Made by a program: the position numbers and the translations under genes. A DNA stretch of 64,000 nucleotides from Gottfriedia endophytica (GTDB lineage: Bacteria > Bacillota > Bacilli > Bacillales > Bacillaceae_G): assembly GCF_017814275.1 (NCBI RefSeq), contig NZ_JAGIYQ010000003.1, positions 327,215 through 391,214 on the forward strand. Reading direction: 5' to 3'. The first letter of the stretch is position 1. Every line of letters starts with the position of its first letter. The notes below the pieces were generated by a model. It had not been told where the DNA came from. It searched no databases and saw nothing but the letters and a program-made list of their open reading frames with translations. Below, in pieces: positions 51,541-61,438 of the stretch.

Positions 51541-51553
51541 TACTAGGTATTAA
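51537..51553. promoter_or_regulatory. FapR operator 1
   Basis: TTAGTACTAGGTATTAA is a near-perfect match to the 17-bp FapR palindrome (TTAGTACC-GGTACTAA type). It overlaps the recG stop codon (51538-51540) and lies upstream of the predicted fapR -35. Confidence 0.8.
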
Positions 51554-51570
51554 AAGTTTGTAAAAATGTA

Positions 51571-51599
51571 TTGATAAACTAGATGTTTTATTATAAACT
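51571..51599 (+). promoter_or_regulatory. Promoter of the fapR operon
   Basis: TTGATA (51571-51576), 17-bp spacer, TAAACT (51594-51599). The position between two FapR operators supports it. Confidence 0.5.
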
Positions 51600-51603
51600 G
51601 ATG

Positions 51604-51620
51604 TTAATACCAGGTAATAA
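51604..51620. promoter_or_regulatory. FapR operator 2
   Basis: TTAATACCAGGTAATAA, a second match to the FapR palindrome, placed just downstream of the -10 over the likely transcription start. Confidence 0.82.
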
Positions 51621-51640
51621 AAAATACTGAGGTATAGAAT

Positions 51641-52204
51641 ATGAGAAGAAATAAAAAAGATCGCCAAAAGAAGTTAAAAGATATAATTGAAGTAAATCCG
51701 TTTATTACAGACGAGGACCTTTCTAATCAGCTCAGTGTCAGTATTCAAACGATAAGACTTGATCGATTGGAATTATCTATTCCGGAATTGCGTGAAAGAA
51801 TCAAAAATGTAGCTACACAGCAATTAGAAGATGTAAAATCATTGCGTGTAGATGAAATTATTGGTGAAGTCATTGATATTCAACTAAATGATAGTGCTAT
51901 TTCAATTTTCGACGTGAAACAAGAGCATGTGTTTAGTCGAAACGGCATTGCCAGGGGTCATCATTTATTTGCACAAGCGAATTCTTTAGCAGTAGCAGTC
52001 ATTAATGATGATTTAGCATTAACTGCTAAATCGAATTTAGTGTTTCTTAAACCTGCAAAACTAGGTGATCGAATCGTAGCAAAAGCTAAAATTATTGAAG
52101 ATGAACCCGAGACAAGGCGTAAAACAGTTGAAGTTAATGGTTTTGTTGAGAATGAACACATTTTTGAAGGTACATTCGAAATGTATCATCGCTCGCAGCA
52201 ATGA
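51641..52204 (+). CDS. fapR: FapR, malonyl-CoA-responsive repressor of lipid synthesis
   Basis: A 187-residue repressor. The N-terminal helix-turn-helix ([23 protein letters not shown], about 26-48) is joined by a linker helix to a hotdog-fold effector domain that binds malonyl-CoA (region [21 protein letters not shown]). Binding of malonyl-CoA releases it from fap operators. It lies at the head of fapR-plsX-fabD-fabG-acpP, and two of its own boxes lie in its promoter region, so it is probably autoregulated. ATG 51641 has a weak GAGGT site. Confidence 0.95.
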   Translation: MRRNKKDRQKKLKDIIEVNPFITDEDLSNQLSVSIQTIRLDRLELSIPELRERIKNVATQQLEDVKSLRVDEIIGEVIDIQLNDSAISIFDVKQEHVFSRNGIARGHHLFAQANSLAVAVINDDLALTAKSNLVFLKPAKLGDRIVAKAKIIEDEPETRRKTVEVNGFVENEHIFEGTFEMYHRSQQ

Positions 52205-52226
52205 TTACCAGGAAGGAATTAATGAT

Positions 52227-53225
52227 ATGAGACTAGCGATAGACGCAATGGGTGGAGATCATGCTCCAAAAGCAATCGTAGAAGGAGCTATGCTCGCTGT
52301 AGAAAAACTTGAAAATATTACAATCACATTAATCGGTGATGAATCAAAAATTAGACCTTACTTAACAAATGATAAAAACATCCAAATTATCCATACAGAT
52401 GAGGTAATCGAAGGAACAGATGAACCTGTAAGAGCTGTTCGTCGTAAAAAGAATGCGTCTTTGGTTCTTATGGCGAATGAAGTAAAAGAAGGTAGAGCGG
52501 ATGCTTGTATATCAGCAGGTAATACAGGGGCACTGATGACTGCTGGTTTATTTGTTGTTGGCCGTATGGAAGGCGTTGAACGTCCTGCCTTATCTCCAAC
52601 ATTACCTACTGTAGATGGAAAAGGATTTGTATTTCTTGATGTTGGTGCAAATGTTGATGCGAAAGCAGAACATTTACTTCAATATGCAATTATGGGTTCA
52701 GTATACGCTGAACAAGTTCGTGGCATTAACAAGCCTAGAATTGGATTGTTAAATGTAGGGACAGAAGATAAAAAAGGTAATGAATTAGCTAAACAAACCT
52801 TTGAATTATTAAAGAAGAGTAACTTGAATTTTATCGGCAATGTTGAAGCAAGGGACTTAATGGATGGAGTAGCTGATGTAGTTGTTACAGATGGTTATTC
52901 TGGAAATATTGCATTAAAAGCCATTGAAGGAACTGCATTAACCATGTTTTCTTTGTTAAAAGATGCATTATTATCTAGCTTTACATCCAAAATATTAGCA
53001 GCACTTTTAAAGCCGCAATTAAAAGGTCTTAAAAAGAAAATGGATTACTCAGAATACGGTGGTGCAGCTCTTTTTGGATTAAAGTCACCAGTTATTAAAG
53101 CGCATGGAAGCTCAGATGCATATGGATTTTTCAATGCAATTAAACAAGCACAAACAATGGTGGATCAACGTGTCGTTCATTTGGTTAGTAAACATATGGA
53201 GTCACAAAACAGTGTGAACGATTAA
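52227..53225 (+). CDS. plsX: Phosphate acyltransferase PlsX
   Basis: A 332-residue enzyme making acyl-phosphate from acyl-ACP, the first step of PlsX/PlsY phospholipid synthesis. It begins [21 protein letters not shown], and the conserved [11 protein letters not shown] and [20 protein letters not shown] blocks are present. ATG 52227 has GGAAGGA upstream; the longer frame overlaps fapR and lacks family similarity. It follows fapR by 22 bases. Confidence 0.95.
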   Translation: MRLAIDAMGGDHAPKAIVEGAMLAVEKLENITITLIGDESKIRPYLTNDKNIQIIHTDEVIEGTDEPVRAVRRKKNASLVLMANEVKEGRADACISAGNTGALMTAGLFVVGRMEGVERPALSPTLPTVDGKGFVFLDVGANVDAKAEHLLQYAIMGSVYAEQVRGINKPRIGLLNVGTEDKKGNELAKQTFELLKKSNLNFIGNVEARDLMDGVADVVVTDGYSGNIALKAIEGTALTMFSLLKDALLSSFTSKILAALLKPQLKGLKKKMDYSEYGGAALFGLKSPVIKAHGSSDAYGFFNAIKQAQTMVDQRVVHLVSKHMESQNSVND

Positions 53226-53240
53226 GGAGGAATCTACTTA

Positions 53241-54191
53241 ATGGGAAAGACAGCATTTATTTTTCCAGGGCAAGGGTCTCAAAAGGTTGGAATGGGACAA
53301 GATTTATTAGAACATTTTGAGGATAGTAAAGAATTATTTCAGAACATTGATCAAACTCTTGGATTTTCATTAACGGATATTATGTTTAACGGTACTGATG
53401 AAGATCTAACTCTTACATACAATGCTCAACCAGCGATTCTTGCAACATCAATTGCTTTTTATGAAAAAATAAAACAAGCGGGTATTCAACCTGATTTTGT
53501 TGCTGGTCATAGCTTAGGAGAATTTTCTGCACTTGTTGCCTCTGGATCATTAGAATTTAATGAAGCTGTAAAGTTAGTTAATACTAGAGGGAAATTAATG
53601 GACAAAGCAGTCCCAGTTGGGAAAGGTGCAATGACAGCAGTGTTATTTTTATCAATGGATAAAGTTGAAGAAGCTGTCAAAAAAGCTGTATCTCAAGGAT
53701 ACGAGGTTGGGATAGCAAATTATAATTCTCCAACTCAAGTTGTTATTTCTGGGGAAGCTGAAGCAGTGAAAGTTGCTTCAGAATTCTGTAAAGAAGCTGG
53801 AGCAAAACGAGTAATACCATTAAAAGTAAGTGGTCCTTTTCACTCAAGTCTAATGGAACCAGCAAGTACTGATTTCCGAAATGAATTAGAAAAAATAAAT
53901 GTTTCTGACAGTAAAGTTCCTGTTATAACAAATGTTACTTCAGAGCCTGTTACGAATGCTTCTGAAATTAAAGAATTACTTGTTCGCCAACTTTTCTCTC
54001 CTGTAAAATGGACTCAATCGATTGAAAAACTTGTTGAACAAGGCGTTGATACATTTGTAGAAATTGGACCTGGTAAAGTGTTAACTGGTTTAGTAAAAGC
54101 AATTAACCCATCAGCTCGATTAATTAATGTGTACGATATACAAACACTTAATGAATTTTTAGAAAAATGGGAGGAGATTAAACCATGTTAA
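53241..54191 (+). CDS. fabD: Malonyl-CoA:ACP transacylase
   Basis: A 316-residue enzyme loading malonate on ACP. The active-site serine is in GHSLGEF (about residue 90), the N-terminal oxyanion motif is FPGQGSQ, and the catalytic His is in [11 protein letters not shown] 53241 has AAGGAGG upstream. It overlaps fabG by seven bases. Confidence 0.96.
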   Translation: MGKTAFIFPGQGSQKVGMGQDLLEHFEDSKELFQNIDQTLGFSLTDIMFNGTDEDLTLTYNAQPAILATSIAFYEKIKQAGIQPDFVAGHSLGEFSALVASGSLEFNEAVKLVNTRGKLMDKAVPVGKGAMTAVLFLSMDKVEEAVKKAVSQGYEVGIANYNSPTQVVISGEAEAVKVASEFCKEAGAKRVIPLKVSGPFHSSLMEPASTDFRNELEKINVSDSKVPVITNVTSEPVTNASEIKELLVRQLFSPVKWTQSIEKLVEQGVDTFVEIGPGKVLTGLVKAINPSARLINVYDIQTLNEFLEKWEEIKPC

Positions 54192-54928
54192 CAGGGAAAG
54201 TAGCACTTATTACAGGTGGATCTAGAGGAATTGGAAAGGCTATCGCATTAACACTTGCTAAAAATGGTGCAGATGTTATTGTGAATTTCTCCGGTAATGA
54301 ACAAGCTGCAAATGAAGTTGTAAATGAAATTCAATCTCTTGGTAGACAAGCAATTTCAATTAAAGCGAATGTTGCAAATTCTGATGAAGTTACCAGTATG
54401 ATGAAACAAGCAGTTGATACTTTTGGTAAAGTTGATATTCTAGTTAATAATGCTGGTATTACAAGAGATGGCTTATTACTTCGCATGAAAGATGCTGACT
54501 GGGATGATGTAATTAACACAAACCTTAAAGGTGTGTTTTTATGTACAAAAGCAGTTGCAAAACATATGACTCGTCAACGTTCTGGACGCATTATTAACAT
54601 TACGTCAGTTGTTGGTCAAATCGGTAATCCAGGACAAATTAATTACGTTGCTGCAAAAGCTGGGGTAATCGGCGTTACAAAAACAGCTGCAAGAGAGCTT
54701 GCGTCACGCCAAATTACTGTGAATGCAATTGCACCAGGATTTATTGAAACTGATATGACAAATGAGTTATCAGAAACAGTTAAATCGCAAATGCTATCTA
54801 ATATACCATTACAATCATTTGGACAACCTGAAGATATTGCTAATGCAGTTTTATTCTTAGCTGCTGATGCAAGTCGTTACATTACAGGACAAACAATTAA
54901 TGTTGATGGTGGATTAGTAATGTATTGA
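54185..54928 (+). CDS. fabG: 3-oxoacyl-ACP reductase
   Basis: A 247-residue short-chain dehydrogenase reducing 3-ketoacyl-ACP with NADPH. The nucleotide-binding [10 protein letters not shown], the NNAG motif ([11 protein letters not shown]) and the Ser-Tyr-Lys triad ([21 protein letters not shown]) are visible. ATG 54185 lies inside the end of fabD with GGGAGGAG upstream. Confidence 0.96.
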   Translation: MLTGKVALITGGSRGIGKAIALTLAKNGADVIVNFSGNEQAANEVVNEIQSLGRQAISIKANVANSDEVTSMMKQAVDTFGKVDILVNNAGITRDGLLLRMKDADWDDVINTNLKGVFLCTKAVAKHMTRQRSGRIINITSVVGQIGNPGQINYVAAKAGVIGVTKTAARELASRQITVNAIAPGFIETDMTNELSETVKSQMLSNIPLQSFGQPEDIANAVLFLAADASRYITGQTINVDGGLVMY

Positions 54929-54992
54929 TTTGATGAAATAACATGTTATCATGTATAATGTGCTATAGAATTACTTTGGGGGGAGGTGAAAG

Positions 54993-55229
54993 ATGATGCA
55001 AGATGTATTAGAGCGTGTTTCTAAAATTATTGTTGACCGTTTAGGTGTAGAAGAATCTGAGATTGCTTTAACTAGCCGTTTCAAAGAGGATTTAGATGCT
55101 GATTCTTTAGACGTAGTTGAGTTAGTAATGCAATTAGAAGATGAATTCGAACTTGAGATTTCAGATGAAGATGCTGAAAAAATCATCACTGTTGGTGATG
55201 TTGTTAGCTACATAGAGAGCAACATGTAA
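54993..55229 (+). CDS. acpP: Acyl carrier protein
   Basis: A 78-residue acidic four-helix protein that carries acyl chains. The phosphopantetheine serine is in [10 protein letters not shown], with Asp in place of the more usual Gly at the first position. It starts [19 protein letters not shown] and ends in a typical helix IV. Two adjacent ATGs are possible (54993, 54996); GGGAGGTG favours the first. It closes the fapR-led lipid operon. Confidence 0.95.
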   Translation: MMQDVLERVSKIIVDRLGVEESEIALTSRFKEDLDADSLDVVELVMQLEDEFELEISDEDAEKIITVGDVVSYIESNM

Positions 55230-55235
55230 TGGCTG

Positions 55236-55272
55236 AACTAGTCCCGTACAAAAAAAGTACGGGACTTCTCAG
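55236..55272 (+). terminator. Hairpin terminator after acpP
   Basis: AGTCCCGTAC (55240-55249) pairs perfectly with GTACGGGACT (55257-55266) around an A7 loop; the following TCTC is a weak T tract. Confidence 0.6.
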
Positions 55273-55321
55273 CATATTTCTATGATTTTAAAATCATCCA
55301 ATTCTGTTGTTGGAGGTAAAT

Positions 55322-56065
55322 ATGCCACATTTTAGAAGGGTAAAAGAAAGTAAGCTGTCAGAGCAAGAAGTACAAAATTTTAACTCATTACAGCAGCAAC
55401 TCAAAGTTCAATTTGATAATACTCAGTTGCTTATACAAGCTTTTACACATTCATCCTATGTGAATGAGCATCGCAAAAAGCCCTATGAAGACAATGAACG
55501 ATTAGAATATTTAGGAGATGCAGTTTTAGAATTAACAGTTTCTCAATATTTGTTTCAAAAATACCCGACAATGAGTGAAGGGGAATTAACTAAACTTCGT
55601 GCTGCGATCGTTTGTGAGCCATCATTAGTCAAATTTGCAAATGAATTATTATTTGGAAATTATATTCTCCTAGGTAAGGGAGAAGAAATGACTGGTGGAC
55701 GTACAAGACCAGCCCTTCTTGCGGATGTGTTTGAAGCATTTATTGGTTCCTTATATTTAGATAAAGGATTAAATGCAGTAGAGAATTTTTTATCAACTTA
55801 TGTTTTTCCTAAAATAAACGCTGGTGCTTTTTCGCATGTGATGGATTACAAAAGTCAATTGCAAGAATTTGTTCAAAGAGACTCAACTGGAACAATTGAA
55901 TATCAAATTCTACATGAAAAAGGACCAGCCCATAATCGTGAGTTTGTTTCAAAAGTGTTATTAAATGGACAAACACTTGGTATTGGAAACGGCCGATCTA
56001 AAAAAGAAGCTGAACAACATGCAGCAAGTGAAGCATTAAGCAAATTAAAAGGATTAAAAAAATAG
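55322..56065 (+). CDS. rnc: Ribonuclease III
   Basis: A 247-residue double-strand RNA endonuclease for rRNA and mRNA processing. The catalytic signature [14 protein letters not shown] is near residues 59-72, a second acidic site is in [17 protein letters not shown], and a double-stranded RNA-binding domain covers about 177-245 ([12 protein letters not shown] through [13 protein letters not shown]). ATG 55322 has TTGGAGG upstream and is preferred over the in-frame codon at 55307. It precedes smc and ftsY as in B. subtilis. Confidence 0.96.
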   Translation: MPHFRRVKESKLSEQEVQNFNSLQQQLKVQFDNTQLLIQAFTHSSYVNEHRKKPYEDNERLEYLGDAVLELTVSQYLFQKYPTMSEGELTKLRAAIVCEPSLVKFANELLFGNYILLGKGEEMTGGRTRPALLADVFEAFIGSLYLDKGLNAVENFLSTYVFPKINAGAFSHVMDYKSQLQEFVQRDSTGTIEYQILHEKGPAHNREFVSKVLLNGQTLGIGNGRSKKEAEQHAASEALSKLKGLKK

Positions 56066-56148
56066 GTTTTTTTCTAAAAGTTTAAGAAAAAGGCCAAAAA
56101 TAAAAACCACCAAACATAAAAAAAGTCGAACTATCGGTGAAAATGTCG

Positions 56149-56176
56149 TTATCCCCCTTTTAAGGGGGATATTTTG
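56149..56176 (+). terminator. Hairpin between rnc and smc
   Basis: ATCCCCCTT and AAGGGGGAT form a compact GC-rich stem at 56151-56170, followed by ATTTTG. It may cut part of the rnc transcript before smc. Confidence 0.55.
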
Positions 56177-56212
56177 TGTATATAATTAAATTTAAAAAAG
56201 GAGGAAATAAGC

Positions 56213-59200
56213 ATGTTCCTCAAACGCTTAGATATAATTGGATTTAAATCATTCGCCCAGCGCGTATCAATAGATTTTGTTAAAGGTGTAACAGCAGTAG
56301 TAGGTCCAAATGGAAGTGGAAAAAGTAATATTACAGACGCAATTCGATGGGTCTTAGGTGAACATTCTGTTAAATCATTACGTGGGGCAAAAATGGAAGA
56401 TATCATTTTTGCTGGAAGTGATAGCAGGAAGCCGTTGAATTTTGCGGAAGTGACATTAACATTAGACAATGCTGATCAACAGCTACCGCTAGAATACTCT
56501 GAAGTAAGTGTGACTAGGAGAGTTTATCGTTCAGGGGACAGCGATTTCTTGATCAATAAACAATCATGTCGATTAAAAGATATTGTTGACCTATTTATGG
56601 ATTCTGGATTAGGTAGGGAAGCATTTTCGATTATTAGTCAGGGGAAAGTCGAAGAAATTTTAAGTAGTAAACCTGAAGAACGTAGAGGCATTTTTGAAGA
56701 AGCTGCAGGTGTTTTAAAATATAAAACACGTAAAAAGAAAGCAGAATCTAAATTAGCTGAGACGCAAGAAAATTTAAATCGAGTTGATGATATATTATTT
56801 GAATTAAGTGGCCAGATTGAACCGCTTAAGATGCAATCTTCAATCGCTAAAGATTATTTAGAGAAAAAAGAACAATTAGAAGTAGTTGAAGGTGCTTTAT
56901 TAGTATATGAAATTGAAACTCTACATCAAAAATGGCAAGTACTGCAAGAAGAAATGAAAAAGAATAGTGATCTAGATATTGCGCTTTCAACAGAAATTTC
57001 AACCGATGAATCTCATATTCAAAGCTTACAAGAAAAAATGAATACACTCGATGAATCGATTGATCAACTCCAACAAATATTGTTGAATGTAACGAAAAAT
57101 TTAGAAAAATATGAAGGTCAAAAGGAATTAATGATGGAGCGGAAGAAAAACGCTTCAAATCAAACCCTTCAATTTAAGGAACAACTTGATGAGTTTAAAA
57201 AACAAATACAAGTCATTAAAGAAGAATTAATGAATGAACAAAAAACAAAACAAACAATACAAGCTGTCCTTAAAGAGCTTCAAGATCAAATCAAAAGTAA
57301 TGAAAATGAAATCTTAATTTTTGAAGAAGACATAGAAGAACAAATAGAATCGATAAAATCGGATTACATAGAGTTGTTAAATAACCAAGCATCTGCAAGT
57401 AATGAAAAAAATATATTAGAAACACAGCTAGAGCAATATTCGGTAAAAGCTAATCGATTGGACTCCGAAAACGAGAAATACATTCGTCAACGTCAAGTTT
57501 TAAAACAGAAAAAAGACCAGCTGCTTAAAGAACTTGCAAACTTAGAAGCAAAATGGAAAGAAGACGGTCAGACTGTTGAGCAAAATGAAAAAGCTTTCGA
57601 AGCATTGTCAGTACAATTAAAAGAAAAAGAAGACCTTTTATATAAAGCCTATCAATTTGTCCAACAAACAAAGTCAAGAAAAGACACTCTTGAAGAACTC
57701 CAAGAAGATTATTCAGGATTTAATCAAGGTGTTAAGGAAATCTTAAAAGCTAGAGATTCTAAATTACAAGGAATTGAAGGTGCTGTTGCTGAGTTAATCA
57801 TGACTGAGAAGCAATATGAAGTCGCAATTGAAATTGCATTAGGAGCAGCAACACAGCAAATTATTGTACAAGCTGAGGAACATGCAAGGCAGGCAATTCA
57901 GTTTCTTAAGCAGCAACGATTAGGAAGAGCGACATTTTTACCTATGACGGTTGTAAAAGCTAGATCAATTCCTGATCAAAGTATCGAATTAATGAGAAAA
58001 CATGAAACTTTTATTGGAATTGGTTCATCTCTTGTTACGTATAAAGAAAAGTATGATGGTATTATTAAAAATTTATTAGGGACTGTCGTTATTACAAAAG
58101 ATTTAAAAGGCGCAAACGAGCTTGCGAAGCAAATCGGCCATCGATATCGATTTGTGACATTAGAAGGTGATGTTGTAAACCCTGGTGGGGCTATGACTGG
58201 TGGAGCAATGCGCGTAACGAATAATTCTTTACTAAGTCGTCAACGTGAGCTAGATGAAATAACGGATAAATTGAAAGACATGCAAGAAAAAACTACAAAT
58301 GTTGAACATGAAGTTAAACAATTGAAGCAAAAGAAGCAAGAGTTAAACAATGTTATTACAGAAAAGAAAGCTTCGTTTAACAAAAATCAAGAAAGCTTAC
58401 GTTTTGTTCAAGATGAGTTAAGAAGTATTGAATTTGAAGAAAAGAATATCAATGATACGTTAGCCATTTATGATCTTGAAATGGGAAATTCATTAGAAGA
58501 AAACAACCGCATAAGTTCTCGTGTTCAAGAATTAATTGAACTTCAAGGCAAACTGAAAGAAGAAATTGCTAAAAATGAACAGTTAATTGAGGAATTGACG
58601 GAAAAGAAAAATAACCAAAAGCAAGTAATGCAAGACATTCAAGTTCAATTAACAGATTCAAAAGTAAAGGTAGCAGAAGAACAACAGAAGTTGCAGCATT
58701 GTAAAGAACGTATTTTCCAAAAAGAAAGTGATTTGGATAAATATGAACAATCTGTAGTCGATCTAAACGATAAAATTGTCTTTTTATCAAGTGAGTTAAT
58801 GACAAATGAAAATGGAAAAGAAGAGCTAGAAAAGTTAATTCAAGAAACTAGAGTTGAATTTTCAAAAACTACTGAATTAATTTCATCTAGACGAGAAGAA
58901 CGATTAGCTTTTCAAAATGAAATTGAAGACTATTCAAATGCACTACGTGAAAAACAAAGACAATATAAATCGTTATCTGATTTATTAAAGCAACAAGAGG
59001 TTAATTGTAACCGTTTAGACGTAGAATTAGAAAATAGACTTCAGCATTTAACTGAAATGTATATGTTATCATTTGAAGCTGCTAAACAAAAATATACTCT
59101 TTCAATCGAAATTGAAGATGCTCGAAAAAAAGTAAAATTATTAAAAAGAGCAATTGAAGAATTAGGTACTGTAAATATTGGTTCCATTGATGAATATGAA

Positions 59201-59785
59201 CGTGTCAGTGAGCGTTATGAATTTTTACAAGAACAACGAACAGATTTAATTGATGCAAAAACAACTCTTCATTCTGTTATTGACGAAATGGACGAAGAAA
59301 TGACAAGACGATTCGAAACGAGTTTTAGAGCAATCAGAGAAAAGTTTCAAATTGTTTTTACTCAATTGTTTGGCGGAGGACGTGCTGATTTAGTCCTATC
59401 TGATGAATCCAATTTATTGATGACGGGTGTAGATATCGTTGCTCAACCACCTGGGAAAAAGCTACAAAACTTAGGTTTATTGTCCGGTGGAGAACGCGCT
59501 TTAACTGCAATTGCATTATTATTTGCAATTCTACAAGTTCGTCCTGTTCCGTTCTGTGTCTTAGATGAGGTAGAGGCAGCACTTGATGAAGCGAATGTGG
59601 CTAGATTTGCAAAGTTTTTAAAGAAATTTAGTACACAGACGCAGTTCATTGTGATCACACACCGAAAAGGAACAATGGAAGAATGTGACGTGTTATACGG
59701 TGTAACAATGCAAGAATCAGGTGTGTCAACATTAGTGTCTGTTCGTCTAGACGAAGGTGAAGAAATAGTAGCAAGTGAAAAATAG
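56213..59785 (+). CDS. smc: Chromosome segregation ATPase SMC
   Basis: A 1190-residue SMC protein. It has the N-terminal Walker A head (GPNGSGKSNITDAIRWVLGE), two long coiled coils (about 170-500 and 675-1010), a hinge at about 515-660, and a C-terminal head with signature LSGGERALTAIALL and Walker B FCVLDEVEAALDEANV. With ScpA/ScpB it aligns and compacts chromosome arms from parS sites. ATG 56213 has AGGAGG upstream. Nine bases separate its stop and the putative early ftsY start. Confidence 0.97.
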   Translation: MFLKRLDIIGFKSFAQRVSIDFVKGVTAVVGPNGSGKSNITDAIRWVLGEHSVKSLRGAKMEDIIFAGSDSRKPLNFAEVTLTLDNADQQLPLEYSEVSVTRRVYRSGDSDFLINKQSCRLKDIVDLFMDSGLGREAFSIISQGKVEEILSSKPEERRGIFEEAAGVLKYKTRKKKAESKLAETQENLNRVDDILFELSGQIEPLKMQSSIAKDYLEKKEQLEVVEGALLVYEIETLHQKWQVLQEEMKKNSDLDIALSTEISTDESHIQSLQEKMNTLDESIDQLQQILLNVTKNLEKYEGQKELMMERKKNASNQTLQFKEQLDEFKKQIQVIKEELMNEQKTKQTIQAVLKELQDQIKSNENEILIFEEDIEEQIESIKSDYIELLNNQASASNEKNILETQLEQYSVKANRLDSENEKYIRQRQVLKQKKDQLLKELANLEAKWKEDGQTVEQNEKAFEALSVQLKEKEDLLYKAYQFVQQTKSRKDTLEELQEDYSGFNQGVKEILKARDSKLQGIEGAVAELIMTEKQYEVAIEIALGAATQQIIVQAEEHARQAIQFLKQQRLGRATFLPMTVVKARSIPDQSIELMRKHETFIGIGSSLVTYKEKYDGIIKNLLGTVVITKDLKGANELAKQIGHRYRFVTLEGDVVNPGGAMTGGAMRVTNNSLLSRQRELDEITDKLKDMQEKTTNVEHEVKQLKQKKQELNNVITEKKASFNKNQESLRFVQDELRSIEFEEKNINDTLAIYDLEMGNSLEENNRISSRVQELIELQGKLKEEIAKNEQLIEELTEKKNNQKQVMQDIQVQLTDSKVKVAEEQQKLQHCKERIFQKESDLDKYEQSVVDLNDKIVFLSSELMTNENGKEELEKLIQETRVEFSKTTELISSRREERLAFQNEIEDYSNALREKQRQYKSLSDLLKQQEVNCNRLDVELENRLQHLTEMYMLSFEAAKQKYTLSIEIEDARKKVKLLKRAIEELGTVNIGSIDEYERVSERYEFLQEQRTDLIDAKTTLHSVIDEMDEEMTRRFETSFRAIREKFQIVFTQLFGGGRADLVLSDESNLLMTGVDIVAQPPGKKLQNLGLLSGGERALTAIALLFAILQVRPVPFCVLDEVEAALDEANVARFAKFLKKFSTQTQFIVITHRKGTMEECDVLYGVTMQESGVSTLVSVRLDEGEEIVASEK

Positions 59786-59799
59786 AAAGGAAGTTGAAA

Positions 59800-60792
59800 A
59801 TGGGCTTTTTTAAAAAATTAAAAGAAAGCATTTCAAAACAGGCTGAAACAGTCACTGAAAAATTTAAGAGTGGTTTAGCAAAATCACGTAATACATTTAC
59901 AGATGGATTAAATGATCTAGTTGCACGTTATCGAAAAGTTGATGAAGATTTTTTTGAAGAGCTAGAAGAAGTATTAATTATGGCAGATGTAGGTGTAAAC
60001 ACTGTCATGGAGTTAATTGATGAATTGAAATTTGAAGTGAAGAGAAAAAATATACAAGATCCAAAGCAAGTGCAAGAAGTCATCTCTGAAAAATTAGTAG
60101 AAATTTACAAAGGTGCTACTGATAAAGAGGAATCATTAGAACTAAACTTAAATCCAAATGGATTAACAATCATCTTATTCGTTGGGGTAAATGGTGTTGG
60201 TAAAACAACTTCTATCGGAAAAATTGCACATATGCTAAAACAAGAAGGAAAATCAGTTTTATTAGCTGCTGGAGATACATTTAGAGCTGGGGCCATCGAA
60301 CAATTAGAAGTTTGGGGAGAACGCGTAGGTGTCGACGTTATTAAGCAAGGAGCCGGTTCTGATCCAGCTGCAGTCATGTATGACGCAGTTCAAGCGGCTA
60401 AAGCAAGAAAAGTTGATGTACTTCTTTGCGATACAGCTGGACGTTTGCAAAATAAAGTAAACCTTATGAAAGAGCTTGAAAAAGTTCGTAATGTAATAGC
60501 TAGAGAAGTTCCAGATGCTCCTCATGAAGTGTTACTTGTAATTGACGCTACAACAGGACAAAATGGATTATCACAAGCTAAAACATTCTCAGAGGCTACA
60601 AGCGTATCTGGAATTGTTTTAACGAAACTTGACGGTACTGCTAAAGGTGGTATTGTACTTGCGATACGTAATGAATTGAAGGTCCCAGTAAAATTCGTAG
60701 GACTTGGAGAGAAAATGGATGATCTACAACCATTCCAGCCTGAACAATTTGTGTATGGTTTGTTTGGAGATTTAGTGAACGAGGAGAAGTAG
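59800..60792 (+). CDS. ftsY: Signal recognition particle receptor FtsY
   Basis: A 330-residue SRP GTPase. An N-terminal amphipathic lysine-rich segment (MGFFKKLKESISKQ) binds membrane, an N domain spans about 20-110, and the G domain has GVNGVGKTTSIGK, DTAGRLQNK and TKLDGTAKGG. It docks Ffh-ribosome complexes at the translocon. ATG 59800 is chosen because AGAAAGGAAG lies about ten bases before it and the protein then starts like its family; TTG 59794 is too near that site. After its stop comes a repeat array rather than ylxM-ffh directly. Confidence 0.96.
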   Translation: MGFFKKLKESISKQAETVTEKFKSGLAKSRNTFTDGLNDLVARYRKVDEDFFEELEEVLIMADVGVNTVMELIDELKFEVKRKNIQDPKQVQEVISEKLVEIYKGATDKEESLELNLNPNGLTIILFVGVNGVGKTTSIGKIAHMLKQEGKSVLLAAGDTFRAGAIEQLEVWGERVGVDVIKQGAGSDPAAVMYDAVQAAKARKVDVLLCDTAGRLQNKVNLMKELEKVRNVIAREVPDAPHEVLLVIDATTGQNGLSQAKTFSEATSVSGIVLTKLDGTAKGGIVLAIRNELKVPVKFVGLGEKMDDLQPFQPEQFVYGLFGDLVNEEK

Positions 60793-60825
60793 ATCACAGA
60801 TTTTATGGTATGGGTAGAAAGTGGT

Positions 60826-61351
60826 GATCAAGGCGAATCCGCTTTTCGTTGTGTCTAGTTACACGAGTTAGCTCTTCGGTCGTTTCGCAAATACCAAATG
60901 AAGTGAAAACCACACTTCCTTTGGTATGTACTCCAACGCCTGTCAGAGCTAAACGAGCTCGCTCCACTTTTCGAACTGTCTAGTTCCGGCGCCTATCTCC
61001 TCGGCCATTTCACAAATAGGAATTGAAGTGAAAAGCACACTTCTATTCCTATTTGCTCCAATGTCTGTCGGAGATAAGCAAGGCGCCTCCACATTTCGGT
61101 ATGTCTAGCTACTTCGCCTACCTCCTCGGCCATTTCACAAAAAACAATTGAAGTGAAAAGCGCACTTCCATTGCTTTTTGCTCCAATGTCTGTCGGAGGT
61201 AAACAAGGCGAATCCGCTTTTCGTTGTGTCTAGTTCCGCGAGCTAGCTCTTCGGTCGTTTCGCAAATACCAAATGAAGTGAAAAGCACACTTCATTTGGT
61301 ATTTACTCCAACGCCTGTCAGAGCTAAACGAGCTCGCTCCACTTTTCGTGC
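60826..61351 (+). repeat. Tandem array of four 125-bp structured repeat units (family 2)
   Basis: Units start with TGTCTAG at 60852, 60977, 61102 and 61227, exactly 125 bases apart, and a 3' fragment of a fifth precedes them. Each unit can fold into three nested helices: outer, middle and a long inner hairpin. The helix sequences differ between units but pairing is kept: outer CGAG/CTCG, GGCGCC/GGCGCC, TTCGCC/GGCGAA, GCGAGC/GCTCGC; middle TAGCTCT/AGAGCTA, TATCTCC/GGAGATA, TACCTCC/GGAGGTA, TAGCTCT/AGAGCTA. Linkers such as CTCCAACGCCTGTC are nearly constant. Units 1 and 4 are the most alike. No coding frame of note; it fills the ftsY-ylxM gap. Confidence 0.92.
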
Positions 61352-61367
61352 CTGACAAGAAAATAAC

Positions 61368-61396
61368 TTGACATTGATTTTATTTTTGTATAAACT
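61368..61396 (+). promoter_or_regulatory. Promoter of ylxM-ffh
   Basis: TTGACA (61368-61373) with TAAACT at 17 bp (61391-61396), or TATAAA at 15 bp (61389-61394). It begins only 16 bases after the repeat array. Confidence 0.65.
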
Positions 61397-61438
61397 AACA
61401 GATGTAAAGGTAAATCACTTAACAAAGGAGTGGTGAGC

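Noticed and set aside
60826..61351. CRISPR array
   Set aside because: The units are 125 bp with internal helices and no alternation of a short constant repeat with unique spacers; no cas genes nearby.
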